Origin: Geomonas azotofigens
GTDB taxonomy: Bacteria > Desulfobacterota > Desulfuromonadia > Geobacterales > Geobacteraceae
Direction: 5' to 3'
Length of the DNA: 64,000 nucleotides
NCBI RefSeq assembly: GCF_018919395.1
Contig: NZ_JAHLME010000003.1
Coordinates: 1-64,000, forward strand
The notes beneath the pieces are model-generated. The model was not told the origin of the DNA. It saw nothing but the letters and a program-made list of their open reading frames with translations, and did not search any database. Below are positions 43,354-53,678 of this stretch, one piece after another; within the stretch, counting starts at the first letter, position 1, and each line of letters opens with the position of its first letter. The position numbers and the translations under genes were made by a program.

Positions 43354-44679
43354 ATGACCGATGCTGTGAAACCACCCAAGAAACCGCGCGGCAAGGCAAG
43401 GCTGCTGGAGAACAAGTGCATCGCCTGCGGGGCTCGCTGCCAGAGCGCCTGCCCGGTAGACGCGATCCAGATGAACGACGCGGGCGAGCCGATTATCGAC
43501 GCTTCCCGTTGCATCGGCTGCGTCAAGTGCGTCAAGGTCTGCCCGGTTCAGGCGCTGGAGATGGCCTTCACCCCTGAAGAGCTGCGTATCCTGCAGGAAC
43601 TCGCGGCAATCTCCGGCGGCGAGCCCACCGAGGAGGACGCCGAGGAGGCCGCGCTCAAGAAGAAGCTCGCCGCCTATTCCGGGGTATGGGTCTTCGTCGA
43701 GCAGACCGAGGGGGAGGCCGCCAAGGTCTCCTGGGAACTTTTGGGAAAAGGGAAGGAGCTGGCGCAGGCGCGGAAGTGCCCGCTGTGCGCCGTGGTTATG
43801 GGGGAGGGGGTGGAGAAGCTCTGCGCCCAGGCCTTTGGCTACGGCGCCGAGAAGGTCTATCTCATGGACGCGCCGGTACTGCGCCACTACCGCACCGAGG
43901 CCTACCAAAAGAGCCTGTGCGCCCTGGTCGAGAAGTACAAGCCGGAGGTGATCCTTATGGGCGCCACCGGTCTCGGGCGCGATCTCGCCGGCGTGGTCGC
44001 CACCGTGATGGCCACCGGTCTCACCGCCGACTGCACCGGCCTCTCCATCGACGACAAGGGGAACCTGATGCAGACCCGCCCGGCCTTTGGCGGCAACATC
44101 ATGGCCACCATCGTCTGCGACAAGTTCCGTCCCCAGATGTCCACGGTGCGCCCGCACGTGATGCCCATGCCGGAGTTCGACCCGCAGGCCAGGGGGGAGA
44201 TCGTCCGCGAGCCGGTGCCGGTGGCCGAGGAGCAGATCCTCGTCAAGGTGCTCGACATCCTCATGGACGGCGGCGGCTCCAAGGTTGACATCGCCGGGGC
44301 CGAGTTCATCGTCTCGGGGGGGCGCGGCATGATGGCCAAGGAGAACTTCGCCATGCTCGAGGAGCTGGCCGAGGTCCTGGGCGGGGTGGTGGGCGCCTCG
44401 AGGAGCGCGGTCGACGCCGGCTGGATGCCCCCCGACCGCCAGGTTGGGCAGACCGGCAAGACGGTGCGCCCGAAGGTCTACATCGCCTGCGGCATCTCCG
44501 GCGCCATCCAGCACCTGGTCGGCATGCAGGACTCCGACGTGGTGATCGCCATCAACCGCGATCCGGAGGCCCCCATCTTCGAGGTGGCGAGCTACGGTAT
44601 CGTCGGCGACCTGTTCAGGATCATCCCGGCGCTGACCAACAAGCTCAGGGCGCTCAAGGCCGCCCGCTCCAAGGCGTGA
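43354..44679 (+). CDS. etfA: Electron transfer flavoprotein, alpha subunit with ferredoxin domain
   Basis: 441 residues, longer than plain EtfA because of an N-terminal two-[4Fe-4S] domain ([33 protein letters not shown], residues about 24-75). The rest is EtfA with the FAD site [41 protein letters not shown]. The extra clusters are common in ETFs of anaerobes that couple to Fe-S partners. Confidence 0.93.
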   Translation: MTDAVKPPKKPRGKARLLENKCIACGARCQSACPVDAIQMNDAGEPIIDASRCIGCVKCVKVCPVQALEMAFTPEELRILQELAAISGGEPTEEDAEEAALKKKLAAYSGVWVFVEQTEGEAAKVSWELLGKGKELAQARKCPLCAVVMGEGVEKLCAQAFGYGAEKVYLMDAPVLRHYRTEAYQKSLCALVEKYKPEVILMGATGLGRDLAGVVATVMATGLTADCTGLSIDDKGNLMQTRPAFGGNIMATIVCDKFRPQMSTVRPHVMPMPEFDPQARGEIVREPVPVAEEQILVKVLDILMDGGGSKVDIAGAEFIVSGGRGMMAKENFAMLEELAEVLGGVVGASRSAVDAGWMPPDRQVGQTGKTVRPKVYIACGISGAIQHLVGMQDSDVVIAINRDPEAPIFEVASYGIVGDLFRIIPALTNKLRALKAARSKA

Positions 44680-44732
44680 TCAACCAAGATCCAGTTGCGC
44701 GGCAGCGCCGCACTCCATAACGAGGTACCCCT

Positions 44733-46727
44733 ATGATGCCGCAAACCGCTATCTTCACGACGCTCCTGGTCGCCTCGCTCCTCTTCTTCTGCTGGAGCGT
44801 GTATCGCCGTTTCTCGCTGGTCCTCTACGGCCAGCCGGAACAGAGGCTGGACCAGCCGGGACGCCGTCTCGCGGAGATGTTCCTGTACGCCTTCGCCCAG
44901 TTGCGCGTGCTGAAAAAGCCCTTCGGCCTGAACCACTTCGTGATCTTCTGGTCCTTCATGATCCTCGCGCTCGCCAACGGCGAGTTCCTGGTGAACGGGG
45001 TCTTCCCGTCGGTGAGCCTCGCCCTCCTGCCGGATGGGGTGCACCGGGTGCTCCTGATCGCCTTCGACGTGGTGTCCCTGTTGACCCTGGTCGCCATCGC
45101 CCTCTCCTTCGTCCGCCGGCTGGTGGTGAGGCCACCTCACCTGGACAGCCTCTACGTCAAGGGGAGAAGCCCGGAAGCGTTCCTGATCCTCTCCTTCATC
45201 GCGCTCCTGATGCTCGCGTACTTCGGCCTGCACGGCTCCCTGGTCGCCCTCGGCACGGAGAACGACCCGGCGGCCATGCCGATCTCGAGCCTGGTCGGCG
45301 CCGGGCTCGCGGCGCACCCGTCTATGATCTCCACGGTGTATGTCGTCTCGTGGTGGCTGCACGCCCTCGTGCTCTTCGCCTTCATCTGCTTTTTGCCGCA
45401 CTCAAAGCACATGCACATCCTGACCGCGATCCCCAACTGCTACTTCGGCGCGCTCACCTGGCCCGCGACCCAGCCGCGCGAGAAGTTCGAAAAGGGTGCG
45501 GTCTACGGGGTGGGGACGGTGGAGCGGTTCACCTGGAAGGACCTGTTCGACTCCTTCACCTGCACCGAATGCGGCCGCTGCCAGGCCGCCTGCCCGGCCA
45601 CCAACACCGGCAAGCCCTTGAACCCGCGCCAGATCGTGCACGCCATCAAGACCAACCTCCTGGAGAACAGCCATGCGCTCCGGGAGGGGAGAAGCGGCAC
45701 CCTGCCGCTGATCGGCGCCGAGGGTGAGGGGACCAACACCGAGGAGGCCATCTGGTCCTGCACCACCTGCGGCGCCTGTATGGAGGCCTGCCCGGTGCTG
45801 ATCGAGCAGATGCCCAAGATCGTCAAGATGCGGCGCCACCTGGTGGAGACCGAGTCGCGCTTCCCCGAGGAACTCTTGAACCTGTTCGAGAACATGGAGC
45901 AGCGCTCCAACCCCTGGGGCATCGCCCCGGGCGAGCGCGCCAAGTGGGTCTCCACCCTCCCGGTGAAGCCGTTCGTGGCCGGCGAGACCGAATACCTCCT
46001 CTACGTCGGGTGCGCCGGATCGTTCGACTCCCGAGCCAAGCAGGTCACCGTCGCGCTCGCCACCGTCTTGAACGCCGCCGGCGTCTCCTGGGGCATCCTG
46101 GGCAAGGACGAGAAGTGCTGCGGCGATTCGCTGAGAAGGCTCGGCAACGAGTACCTGTTCGAGAAGATGGCCCTGGAGAACGTGGAACTCTTCCGCGAGC
46201 GCGGCGTCACCAAGGTGATCACCCTCTGCCCGCACTGCCTCACGACCCTGAAGAACGACTACCGCCAGTACGGGCTCGAGCTCGAGGTGGTGCACCAGAG
46301 CGAACTGATCGCGGAACTGATCCGGAGCGGGCGCATCAAGCTCGACAAGAAGGACGGCAGCTTCGGGCGCATCGCCTACCACGACCCCTGCTACCTCGGG
46401 CGCCACAACGACATCTTCGACGCTCCGCGCACCCTGGTCCAGTCGGCCACCGGTTCCGCTGCCGTCGAGGCCGAGCGCACCGGCAGGAACTCTTTCTGCT
46501 GCGGCGCCGGCGGCGGGCGCATGTGGATGGAGGAGTTCACCGGCGAAAGGGTGAACCACGCCCGCGTGGACGAGCTCCTGGCCCAGAAGCCGGATACCAT
46601 CTGCGTCGCCTGCCCCTACTGCATGACCATGATGGAGGATGGACTCAAGGACAAGGGCGCCGGCCAGGTCCGGGTCAAGGACGTGGTCGAGGTGCTCGCC
46701 GAGGGGCTTTTGAGAAAGAACGCGTAA
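44733..46727 (+). CDS. Membrane Fe-S oxidoreductase (ETF:quinone oxidoreductase type, HdrD-like)
   Basis: 664 residues. Five membrane helices in the first 230 residues, with His residues in WWLHALVLF and PHSKHMHI that could bind heme b as in NarI. Then two [4Fe-4S] motifs, CTECGRCQAACPATNTGKP and CTTCGACMEACPV, and two CCG domains (ITLCPHCLTTL, FCCGAGGGRMW, CVACPYCMTMM) as in HdrD and GlcF. Encoded after etfBA, so it should carry ETF electrons to the menaquinone pool. Confidence 0.9.
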   Translation: MMPQTAIFTTLLVASLLFFCWSVYRRFSLVLYGQPEQRLDQPGRRLAEMFLYAFAQLRVLKKPFGLNHFVIFWSFMILALANGEFLVNGVFPSVSLALLPDGVHRVLLIAFDVVSLLTLVAIALSFVRRLVVRPPHLDSLYVKGRSPEAFLILSFIALLMLAYFGLHGSLVALGTENDPAAMPISSLVGAGLAAHPSMISTVYVVSWWLHALVLFAFICFLPHSKHMHILTAIPNCYFGALTWPATQPREKFEKGAVYGVGTVERFTWKDLFDSFTCTECGRCQAACPATNTGKPLNPRQIVHAIKTNLLENSHALREGRSGTLPLIGAEGEGTNTEEAIWSCTTCGACMEACPVLIEQMPKIVKMRRHLVETESRFPEELLNLFENMEQRSNPWGIAPGERAKWVSTLPVKPFVAGETEYLLYVGCAGSFDSRAKQVTVALATVLNAAGVSWGILGKDEKCCGDSLRRLGNEYLFEKMALENVELFRERGVTKVITLCPHCLTTLKNDYRQYGLELEVVHQSELIAELIRSGRIKLDKKDGSFGRIAYHDPCYLGRHNDIFDAPRTLVQSATGSAAVEAERTGRNSFCCGAGGGRMWMEEFTGERVNHARVDELLAQKPDTICVACPYCMTMMEDGLKDKGAGQVRVKDVVEVLAEGLLRKNA

Positions 46728-46775
46728 TAGGGCATCGGGGGAGCTGCCATACGCGGTGCAGATGGCAACCCCCAT

Positions 46776-46811
46776 CCCCCTCCCTGTCCCTCCCCCTCCG
46801 GGGGCGGGGAC
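46776..46811. repeat. GC-rich REP unit
   Basis: Third copy of the 34-bp unit with core TCCCCCTCCGGGGGCGGGGA, in the gap before the capA-like gene; copies at 18428 and 30036. Confidence 0.75.
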
Positions 46812-46898
46812 ACAGGGGGCGACTTCCTCGCCAGGGGAGAGGGGACCTGATTATAAGAATCCCAAGGCGGCGCATGTTTAAAAACAGGGCCGCGCTGC

Positions 46899-47990
46899 AT
46901 GCTTCTTAGGCAAGAAAGGAACTTCGCCCTGTCCCATTTCACCCATATCAGCGCAAGCCTTTGCCCCTTCCGGGGCGTCGTCCTCTTTTTTTTACTCCTG
47001 CTGCCGTTTAACGCCTACGGCGCGCCGACAGTTACCGTGGCCGCGGTGGGCGACATCATGATGGGGAGCGACTTCCCCAGCGCAAAGCTTCCCCCCCGCG
47101 GCGGCCGGGACCTCTTCGCCGCCGTCGCTCCCTACCTGCGCCGCGCCGACCTCGCCCTGGGCAACCTGGAGGGGCCGCTGTGCAGCGAGGAAACGCCCAC
47201 CAAGCAGCCCCTTGCCGGGCGCCGCTACCTGTTCCGCACCCCCCCCTCCTACGCCAAGAACCTGAAGGAAGCCGGCTTCTCCGTACTCACCCTGGCCAAC
47301 AACCACGCCCTCGACTTCGGCCGGCCGGGGCTGGAATCCACCAGGCAGGCGCTCGCCGAGGCGGGGCTGCAGTTCTCCAGCAAGAAGGGGGAGATCGCCC
47401 GCTTCGACCTGCACGGCGTCCGCGTCGCCGTGATCGCCCTCTCCTTCGGCCCGCCGCCGCGCTCCATCGTCTTTCCGGCACAGGCCCTGCAGGAGATCGC
47501 CCGTGCCGCCGCCGACTACGACGTGGTGATCCTTTCCATCCACGCCGGCGCGGAGGGGAGGGGGGCGCTGCACGTGGCGCCGGGCGAGGAGCGCTTCCTG
47601 GACGAGCCGCGCGGCGACCTGGTCCGCTTCGCCCATGATGCCATCGAGCGCGGCGCCGACCTGGTGCTCGCCCACGGGCCGCACGTGCCGCGCGCCCTGG
47701 AGCTGTACCGCGGCCGCCTGATCGCCTACAGCCTCGGGAACTTCGCCACCTACGGCGGGGTGAGCGTGGCCGGCGAGAGCGGCTACGCGCCGCTGCTCAA
47801 GGTGGAATTGGCGGCGGACGGCTCGTTCCTCGGCGGGAGCGTCGATTCCTTTCGCCAGTTCCGCTACACCGGTCCGCAGCCCGACCCCAAGCACCGCGCC
47901 CTGCGCCTGATGCGCAGGCTCTCGGCCGAGGACTTCCCGGAGTCGCCGCTGCTGTTCGGAGACGGGGGACGGATCGCGGTGAAGAAATAA
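46899..47990 (+). CDS. CapA-family metallophosphatase-like protein
   Basis: 363 residues. Hydrophobic export signal near residues 25-48 (VVLFFLLLLPFNAYG), then the PGA_cap pattern: VAAVGDIMMGSDF, LALGNLEGPLC, VLTLANNHALDFG, VVILSIHAGAEGR and LVLAHGPHVPRALELYRGRLIAYSLGNF. Probably periplasmic. The family is linked to poly-gamma-glutamate and other envelope polymers; no pgsBC genes are near. The start codon is uncertain because no good ribosome site stands out. Confidence 0.82.
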   Translation: MLLRQERNFALSHFTHISASLCPFRGVVLFFLLLLPFNAYGAPTVTVAAVGDIMMGSDFPSAKLPPRGGRDLFAAVAPYLRRADLALGNLEGPLCSEETPTKQPLAGRRYLFRTPPSYAKNLKEAGFSVLTLANNHALDFGRPGLESTRQALAEAGLQFSSKKGEIARFDLHGVRVAVIALSFGPPPRSIVFPAQALQEIARAAADYDVVILSIHAGAEGRGALHVAPGEERFLDEPRGDLVRFAHDAIERGADLVLAHGPHVPRALELYRGRLIAYSLGNFATYGGVSVAGESGYAPLLKVELAADGSFLGGSVDSFRQFRYTGPQPDPKHRALRLMRRLSAEDFPESPLLFGDGGRIAVKK

Positions 47991-48037
47991 GGGGAGAACG
48001 TGCGGACAGCACTGACAATATACAAGGAGGCGGCAGG

Positions 48038-48724
48038 ATGTTCCTGATCGTGCAAAATGACCCGCTCTGCCCGGCGGGCGGGCTGCTGCGTCTGCTGGAT
48101 GACTCCGGGCATCCCTACCGGTGCCTGGCCGCCTACGCCGCGGAGACCTTTCCCGACCCGGCCACCTGTACCGGCATCGTCGTGCTTGGCGGCGAGATGG
48201 GGGTGCACGACACGGCCGAGCACCCGCACATCGCGCTGGTCGTCGACTTCATCCGCGCGGCCCTCACGGCGGGGACCCCCCTCTTGGGCATCTGCCTCGG
48301 GGGACAGCTCCTCTCCCACGCCGCCGGCGGTGTGGTGAGCTCCCCTTCGCCGCACCGTGAAATGGGGATCTGCGGCGTGGAGTTGAACGGCGAGGGGAGC
48401 GCCGACCCGCTCTTTGCCGGCATCGCCACCCACTTCGTGACTTTCCAGCTCCACAACGACAGCTTCACCGTCCCCCCCGGGGGCACACTCCTCGCCAGTT
48501 CCGACGCCTGCCCGTTCCAGGCCTTCCGGCTCCCCGGCTGCGTCTACGGCGTCCAGTTCCACCCCGAGGTGGGCCGCGCCATCGTCGACGCCTGGGACGG
48601 CCTGTTCTCGCCCCGCGCCGACTACCTCTCCGGCTTCATAGCCGCCGAGGCCGCGTTCAACGCCGCCTCCCACGCCATTCTCGCCAACTTCATCTCCCTC
48701 GCCGCGGCTCCCCGCCTGTCTTGA
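48038..48724 (+). CDS. Class I glutamine amidotransferase-like protein
   Basis: 228 residues. GIVVLGGEMGVHDTAEHP, nucleophile elbow GICLGGQLLSHAAGG (Cys) and VYGVQFHPEVG (His) make a complete triad. Stand-alone members of this type (GMP synthase-like GATase1) hydrolyse glutamine or gamma-glutamyl compounds; the substrate is unknown. AAGGAGG upstream. Confidence 0.88.
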   Translation: MFLIVQNDPLCPAGGLLRLLDDSGHPYRCLAAYAAETFPDPATCTGIVVLGGEMGVHDTAEHPHIALVVDFIRAALTAGTPLLGICLGGQLLSHAAGGVVSSPSPHREMGICGVELNGEGSADPLFAGIATHFVTFQLHNDSFTVPPGGTLLASSDACPFQAFRLPGCVYGVQFHPEVGRAIVDAWDGLFSPRADYLSGFIAAEAAFNAASHAILANFISLAAAPRLS

Positions 48725-48841
48725 AATCCGGACCTTATATTGTAAAGTTCTAACGTTTGTCTTCCGGGCATCACGAGGCCGCGCCCCCACTGGGGCGCCG
48801 GCCGGTCAATTCCCCCTCCGGAACGCGACAAAGGAGGTGCC

Positions 48842-51295
48842 GTGCAGTTTTCGTGGCCGGGAAAAGGCTCCCTCAAGTCCAGACTGATCACGCTGCTCCT
48901 CGGCTGCAACACGCTGCTGCTTCTTTGTCTCACCCTCAGTTTCGTCTGCTATCACTCCCTCGCCTTCCCCCCCCTTGCCGGAGAACCCCGACTGCTGCTG
49001 TTCGCCTCGTTCCAACTCACCCTGGCGCTGCTCGGGGTAGTCGGGCTCGCCGCGCTTCTCGCAAAGCGCATCGACGGGACCATCTCTGAGCCAATCCGGG
49101 ACCTGAGCCGGAAGATGGAGATCGTCTCGACGAGCCAGGATTACCGGGTCAGGGTGGAGCGCGCCGGCGAGGACGAACTGGCGGTGCTGTTCGCCTGCTT
49201 TAACAACATGCTGGCCGAGATATCGGTCCGTGACGAGCGCCTCGCGCTACATTCGGAGGAGCTCGAGCTGGAAGTGGCGGAGCGGACCGTGGAGCTGTCG
49301 GAGGTGAACCGCCAGCTCGAGGGGAGCCTTGAGAGCGTGCGGGAGGCCATGCAGAGCGCACAAGCCGCCAACCGCGCCAAGTCCGATTTCCTGGCCCAGA
49401 TGAGTCACGAGATCAGGACTCCGATGTACGGCGTGCTCGGCATGACCGAGCTCCTGCTGGGGACCGACCTGACCAAGGAGCAGACGCGCTACGTGGACAC
49501 GGTGCGGCGCTCCGGCGAGGCGCTTCTCTCGATCATCAACAACATCCTCGATTTCTCCAAGATCGAGGCGGGGCGCATGGAGCTGGAACAGATCCCGTTC
49601 GACATGCACCAGTTGGCCGCCGACGCTGTCGCCATCTGCGCCGAGGACGCGGCCAGGAAGGGGCTTGAGCTCACCGTGGAACTGGAGCCGGGGCTGCCGC
49701 GCATGTTCCAGGGGGACCCGGGAAGGCTGCGCCAGGTCGTGGTGAACCTCCTGGGCAACGCGGTGAAATTCACCCTGAAGGGGTCGGTGCGCCTCCGGCT
49801 CGCGCTTGCCGAGGCTCCCGCCCTGGTCCGCTTCAGCGTCGAGGACACCGGTATCGGCATCGCCCCCGAGGCACAGCGCCGCATCTTCAACCAGTTCACC
49901 CAGGGGGACGAATCGATGACCCGCAAGTACGGCGGCACCGGGCTGGGGTTGGCCATCGCCCGGCAGCTGACCGAACTGATGGGGGGGGCACTGGAACTCG
50001 AGAGCGAGCCGGGACGCGGCTCCCGCTTCAGCTTCACCGTCAGGCTGCAGCCTCACGAGGAGGCCCCGCGCCCGGAGCGCTGCTGCGTCGCCTTGCGCGA
50101 CAAGCGGGTGCTGCTGGCGACCGACGACGAGCAGACCCGGGAAGGGGCCATGGAGCAGCTCCTCTCGTGGGGGGTGGACCTCGAATGCGCGGGCGATGCG
50201 CCGGACGCTTTTTGCCGCATCGTGACCGCCCCCTTCGACCTGGCCGTTCTGGATTACCGGCTGGCCGGCACCGACGGAATCGAGCTCGCGGCCACCATCC
50301 GCACCGTGCCGGCCGGGCGCTCGATCCGGATCATGCTGCTCACGGAGCGGGACGAACAGGCCGCGGACCCGCGCCTGGCCGAGCTGGAGGCGACCTCGTT
50401 CCCCAGACGGCAGCTGCGGCAGGAGGGTCTCTACCGCGCCCTGGTGGCGGCGCTCGGGATGGACGACGAGGAACGGCTGGCCGTGGGGTGTTGCGGGGCT
50501 CCGCCTCCGCCGGGGCCGCGCCAGGTGCTCCTCGTGGAGGACAACGTGGTGAACCAGGAGGTGGGGAAGGGGATGCTGGAGAGCCTGGGGTGCCGGGTCA
50601 AGGTGGTGGAGGACGGCGCCGCCGCGGTGAGCGAGGTGCGACGCAACCGCTACGACGTGGTCTTCATGGACTGCCAGATGCCGGTCCTCGACGGCCTGGA
50701 GGCGACCCGGCGGATCAGGGCCTGGGAGCAGGATAGCGGCGGCCGCGTCCCGATCATCGCGCTCACCGCGTACGCCATGCCGGGGGACCGGGTGGCCTGC
50801 CTGGAGGCGGGGGCGGACGACTACCTCTCCAAGCCCTTCACCTGCGACCAGATCGCCAAGGCGATGGACCGGCAGTTGAACGGCAGGGTGGCGACCCCTG
50901 GCATGGTGGAGGAGGGGAGCGCACCCGCGTCTCTCGAGGTGATCTCCCACGACAAGATGAGCGGGGCCCTGGAGATGATCCGCACCCTCCCCGGCAACCG
51001 GGGTGTCGAGATCCTGCGCAAGGTGGTGGACCTGTACCTGGCCAGCACACCGGCGCTTTTGCAGACCATGCGCGAGGCCGAGTCGGGCGGTGATGCCGAG
51101 AAGCTCAAGGCGGCCGCGCACAGCTTCAAGTCCAGCAGCGCCAACCTGGGCGCCCTGCGCCTGGCCGGGGTCTGCATGGAGCTGGAGAGCCTGGGGCGCG
51201 CCGGCTCCACGCAAGGTGCGCTGCCGCTGCTGCATCAGGTCGAGGAGGAGTACCGGCTGGTGCGCGACGCGTTGCGGGGAGGACCGCTATGTTGA
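48842..51295 (+). CDS. Hybrid sensor histidine kinase (HAMP-HisKA-HATPase-REC-REC-HPt)
   Basis: 817 residues. Two membrane helices in the first 75 residues with only a very short external loop, then HAMP (about 76-130), a coiled coil, HisKA (MSHEIRTPMYGVLGM), HATPase (VVVNLLGNAVKF, DTGIGIA, GTGLGLAI), a REC domain with a replaced lysine region (TSFPRRQLRQ), a full REC (VFMDCQMPVLDG, DDYLSKPF) and a C-terminal HPt (AAAHSFKSSSANLG). No sensory domain is evident. GTG start with AAAGGAGG. Overlaps the next gene by 7 bp, so it probably phosphorylates that regulator. Confidence 0.92.
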   Translation: MQFSWPGKGSLKSRLITLLLGCNTLLLLCLTLSFVCYHSLAFPPLAGEPRLLLFASFQLTLALLGVVGLAALLAKRIDGTISEPIRDLSRKMEIVSTSQDYRVRVERAGEDELAVLFACFNNMLAEISVRDERLALHSEELELEVAERTVELSEVNRQLEGSLESVREAMQSAQAANRAKSDFLAQMSHEIRTPMYGVLGMTELLLGTDLTKEQTRYVDTVRRSGEALLSIINNILDFSKIEAGRMELEQIPFDMHQLAADAVAICAEDAARKGLELTVELEPGLPRMFQGDPGRLRQVVVNLLGNAVKFTLKGSVRLRLALAEAPALVRFSVEDTGIGIAPEAQRRIFNQFTQGDESMTRKYGGTGLGLAIARQLTELMGGALELESEPGRGSRFSFTVRLQPHEEAPRPERCCVALRDKRVLLATDDEQTREGAMEQLLSWGVDLECAGDAPDAFCRIVTAPFDLAVLDYRLAGTDGIELAATIRTVPAGRSIRIMLLTERDEQAADPRLAELEATSFPRRQLRQEGLYRALVAALGMDDEERLAVGCCGAPPPPGPRQVLLVEDNVVNQEVGKGMLESLGCRVKVVEDGAAAVSEVRRNRYDVVFMDCQMPVLDGLEATRRIRAWEQDSGGRVPIIALTAYAMPGDRVACLEAGADDYLSKPFTCDQIAKAMDRQLNGRVATPGMVEEGSAPASLEVISHDKMSGALEMIRTLPGNRGVEILRKVVDLYLASTPALLQTMREAESGGDAEKLKAAAHSFKSSSANLGALRLAGVCMELESLGRAGSTQGALPLLHQVEEEYRLVRDALRGGPLC

Positions 51296-53475
51296 CCAGG
51301 AAGACCAAGCGCGCCACCCCGCTGGTCATGGTGGTGGACGACGACCAGGCCGTGCGTCTGCTGGCCCGGGAGACCCTGGAGAACTCCGGGTTCGTGGTGC
51401 GCGACGCCGAGACCGGCGAACAGGCGCTGGAGGAATTCGTGGCCCACGCCCCGGACCTGGTGCTCCTGGACGTGATGCTGCCGGGGGTGGACGGGTTCTC
51501 CGTCTGCAGTTCCATCCGGCGCACCGAGGGGGGGCGCGACACCCCGGTACTGATGATGACCGGCCTGGACGACCTGGAGTCCATCGACTGCGCCTACGAG
51601 GTCGGCGCCACCGACTTCATCACCAAGCCGATCAACTGGCACATCCTGGGCTACCGGGTGAGCTACATGCTGCGGGCCAGCAGCGCCCTGGAGCAACTCC
51701 GGGAGAGCCGCGCCGGCCTGGCCCACGCCCAGAGCCTCGCCCACATCGGAAGCTGGGAATGGGACCTCACCACCGGCGAGATCCGCTGCTCGGAGGAGGT
51801 CTACAGCATCTGCTGCATCGATCCCACCCACCGCGACGGCAACCCCATCCTCGACCCGGTGCACCACCAGGACCGCGCCTTCGTGCAGGGCTCCATCGAC
51901 GACGCCATCGCCAAGCGCGCCCCGCTCAGTTTCGACTACCGCATCCTGCTGGACGGAGGTGAGCGGACCCTGCACGCTGAGCTGGTGACCGTCCTGGACG
52001 AGGAGGGGGAGGCCGTCTGCCTGACCGGCACCATCCAGGACATCACCGAACGGAAGCGGGCCGAGGAGCAGATCCGCCTCCTGGCCTACTACGACGCCTT
52101 GACCGGGCTCCCCAACCGCCGCTTCTTCCAGCAGCAGCTGGAGCAGGCGCTGGTGTTCGCCAACAGAAACGACCGGATGCTGGCCGTGCTGTTCCTCGAC
52201 CTGGACCGCTTCAAGCTGGTGAACGATACCCTGGGGCACGGGGTGGGGGACCGGTTGCTGCAGGACGTGGCGGACCGCCTGCTGCGCTGCGTGCGCCGAA
52301 GCGACTGCCTGGCGCGCGCCGAGGACGACTGCCCGCCGTCGCTGGTGTCGCGCCTTGGCGGGGACGAGTTCACCATCATGCTTTCCGACATCGAGCACTT
52401 CCAGGACGTCGCCAAGGTGGCCCGGCGCATCCTGGACGCGGTGTCGATCCCGTACTCGCTGGAGGGGCAGGAGGTGTTCGTCTCCACCAGCATCGGTATC
52501 AGCCTCTACCCCTTCGACGCCACCACGGCCAGCGACCTGATCCGCAACGCTGACGGCGCCATGTACCAGGCCAAGGAGCAGGGGCGCAACGGCTACCAGA
52601 TCTACGACGAATCGATGAACGCCAAGGCCTTGGAGCGGATCATCCTGGAGAGCCAGTTGCACAAGGCGCTCAAGGAGGAGGAATTCGAGGTCTACTACCA
52701 GCCCCAGGTGAGCTGCCGGACCGGAGAGGTGGTGGGGATCGAGGCACTGGTGCGCTGGCACAGCAAGGAACTCGGCGTGGTCGAACCGGGCCGCTTCCTG
52801 CCGCTGGCCGAGGAGATCGGCCTGGTGATCCAGATCGACCAGTGGGTGATGAGGGAGGCGTGCCGCCAGCACAAGCTCTGGATCGACCAGGGGCTGCCGC
52901 CGGTGACCATCGCGGTCAACATCTCGGGGCAGCAGTTTCTGAAGAACGAGCTTTTGGACACGGTCACGGCCGTCCTGGAGCGAAGCGGCCTCGACCCCGG
53001 CCTGCTGGAGCTGGAACTCACCGAGGGGGTGCTCATGGCGCACACCGAGCGGACCGTGAAGACCCTGGAGGCCCTGAAGGGGATGGGGGTGCGCCTCGCC
53101 ATCGACGATTTCGGCACTGGTTTCTCATCGCTTTCCTATTTGAAAAGGTTCCCGCTCGACGTGCTGAAGATCGACCGGACCTTCATCAACGACATCACCC
53201 ATGATCCCGATGACGCCGCCATAACCCTGGCCACCATAGAGATGGCGCACACCCTCAAACTCCAGGTGATCGCGGAAGGGGTCGAGACCCAGGCGCAGCT
53301 CGAATTTCTCACCAGGAACCGCTGCGACATGTACCAGGGGTACCTCTTCAGCAGGCCGATCCCCCCCGAGGAGTTCCCCCGCCTGTTCCTTCCGTCATCC
53401 TGCGATCCCGCCGCCGCGCCGCCGCTGCCCCCCGTCGCCCCCCTGCCTAAAAAAACATCATCCCTGCCGCAATAA
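51289..53475 (+). CDS. REC-PAS-GGDEF-EAL cyclic di-GMP regulator
   Basis: 728 residues. REC (about 12-125; LVLLDVMLPGVDG), a PAS-like segment (IGSWEWDLTTGEIRCSEEV, about 150-260), GGDEF with an intact active site (RLGGDEFTIML) and EAL (GIEALVRW, with ELTEGVLM and DDFGTGFSSLSYLKRF). Both synthesis and hydrolysis of c-di-GMP look possible. Partner of the hybrid kinase upstream. Confidence 0.93.
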   Translation: MLTRKTKRATPLVMVVDDDQAVRLLARETLENSGFVVRDAETGEQALEEFVAHAPDLVLLDVMLPGVDGFSVCSSIRRTEGGRDTPVLMMTGLDDLESIDCAYEVGATDFITKPINWHILGYRVSYMLRASSALEQLRESRAGLAHAQSLAHIGSWEWDLTTGEIRCSEEVYSICCIDPTHRDGNPILDPVHHQDRAFVQGSIDDAIAKRAPLSFDYRILLDGGERTLHAELVTVLDEEGEAVCLTGTIQDITERKRAEEQIRLLAYYDALTGLPNRRFFQQQLEQALVFANRNDRMLAVLFLDLDRFKLVNDTLGHGVGDRLLQDVADRLLRCVRRSDCLARAEDDCPPSLVSRLGGDEFTIMLSDIEHFQDVAKVARRILDAVSIPYSLEGQEVFVSTSIGISLYPFDATTASDLIRNADGAMYQAKEQGRNGYQIYDESMNAKALERIILESQLHKALKEEEFEVYYQPQVSCRTGEVVGIEALVRWHSKELGVVEPGRFLPLAEEIGLVIQIDQWVMREACRQHKLWIDQGLPPVTIAVNISGQQFLKNELLDTVTAVLERSGLDPGLLELELTEGVLMAHTERTVKTLEALKGMGVRLAIDDFGTGFSSLSYLKRFPLDVLKIDRTFINDITHDPDDAAITLATIEMAHTLKLQVIAEGVETQAQLEFLTRNRCDMYQGYLFSRPIPPEEFPRLFLPSSCDPAAAPPLPPVAPLPKKTSSLPQ

Positions 53476-53555
53476 GTGACCGGATCGATCCCGCGTTTAC
53501 ACTGCCGTAAGTAATTGCGACGTCATTCCGGGGTGTTACCGAAAATAACGCGCGC

Positions 53556-53571
53556 TGGCACAGCCTGTGCT
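53556..53571 (+). promoter_or_regulatory. Sigma-54 promoter of glnK-amtB
   Basis: TGGCACAGCCTGTGCT, with GG and GC 10 bp apart as required for -24/-12 promoters. It lies about 320 bp upstream of glnK, giving an unusually long leader. Nitrogen control of glnK-amtB by sigma-54 is well known in other bacteria. Confidence 0.75.
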
Positions 53572-53678
53572 AAACCATGGTCACACGGCACGAAGGTGTG
53601 CCGCAGAAGGCTTTCCCGCCCGTTTAGGCAATGGTGCAGGTCGTGGTGGAGGGCATCATTATTGGGAAAGGGGGACTG

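Noticed and set aside
49247-51235. Long minus-strand open frame opposite the hybrid kinase
   Set aside because: Antisense shadow of a gene with complete kinase and receiver motifs.
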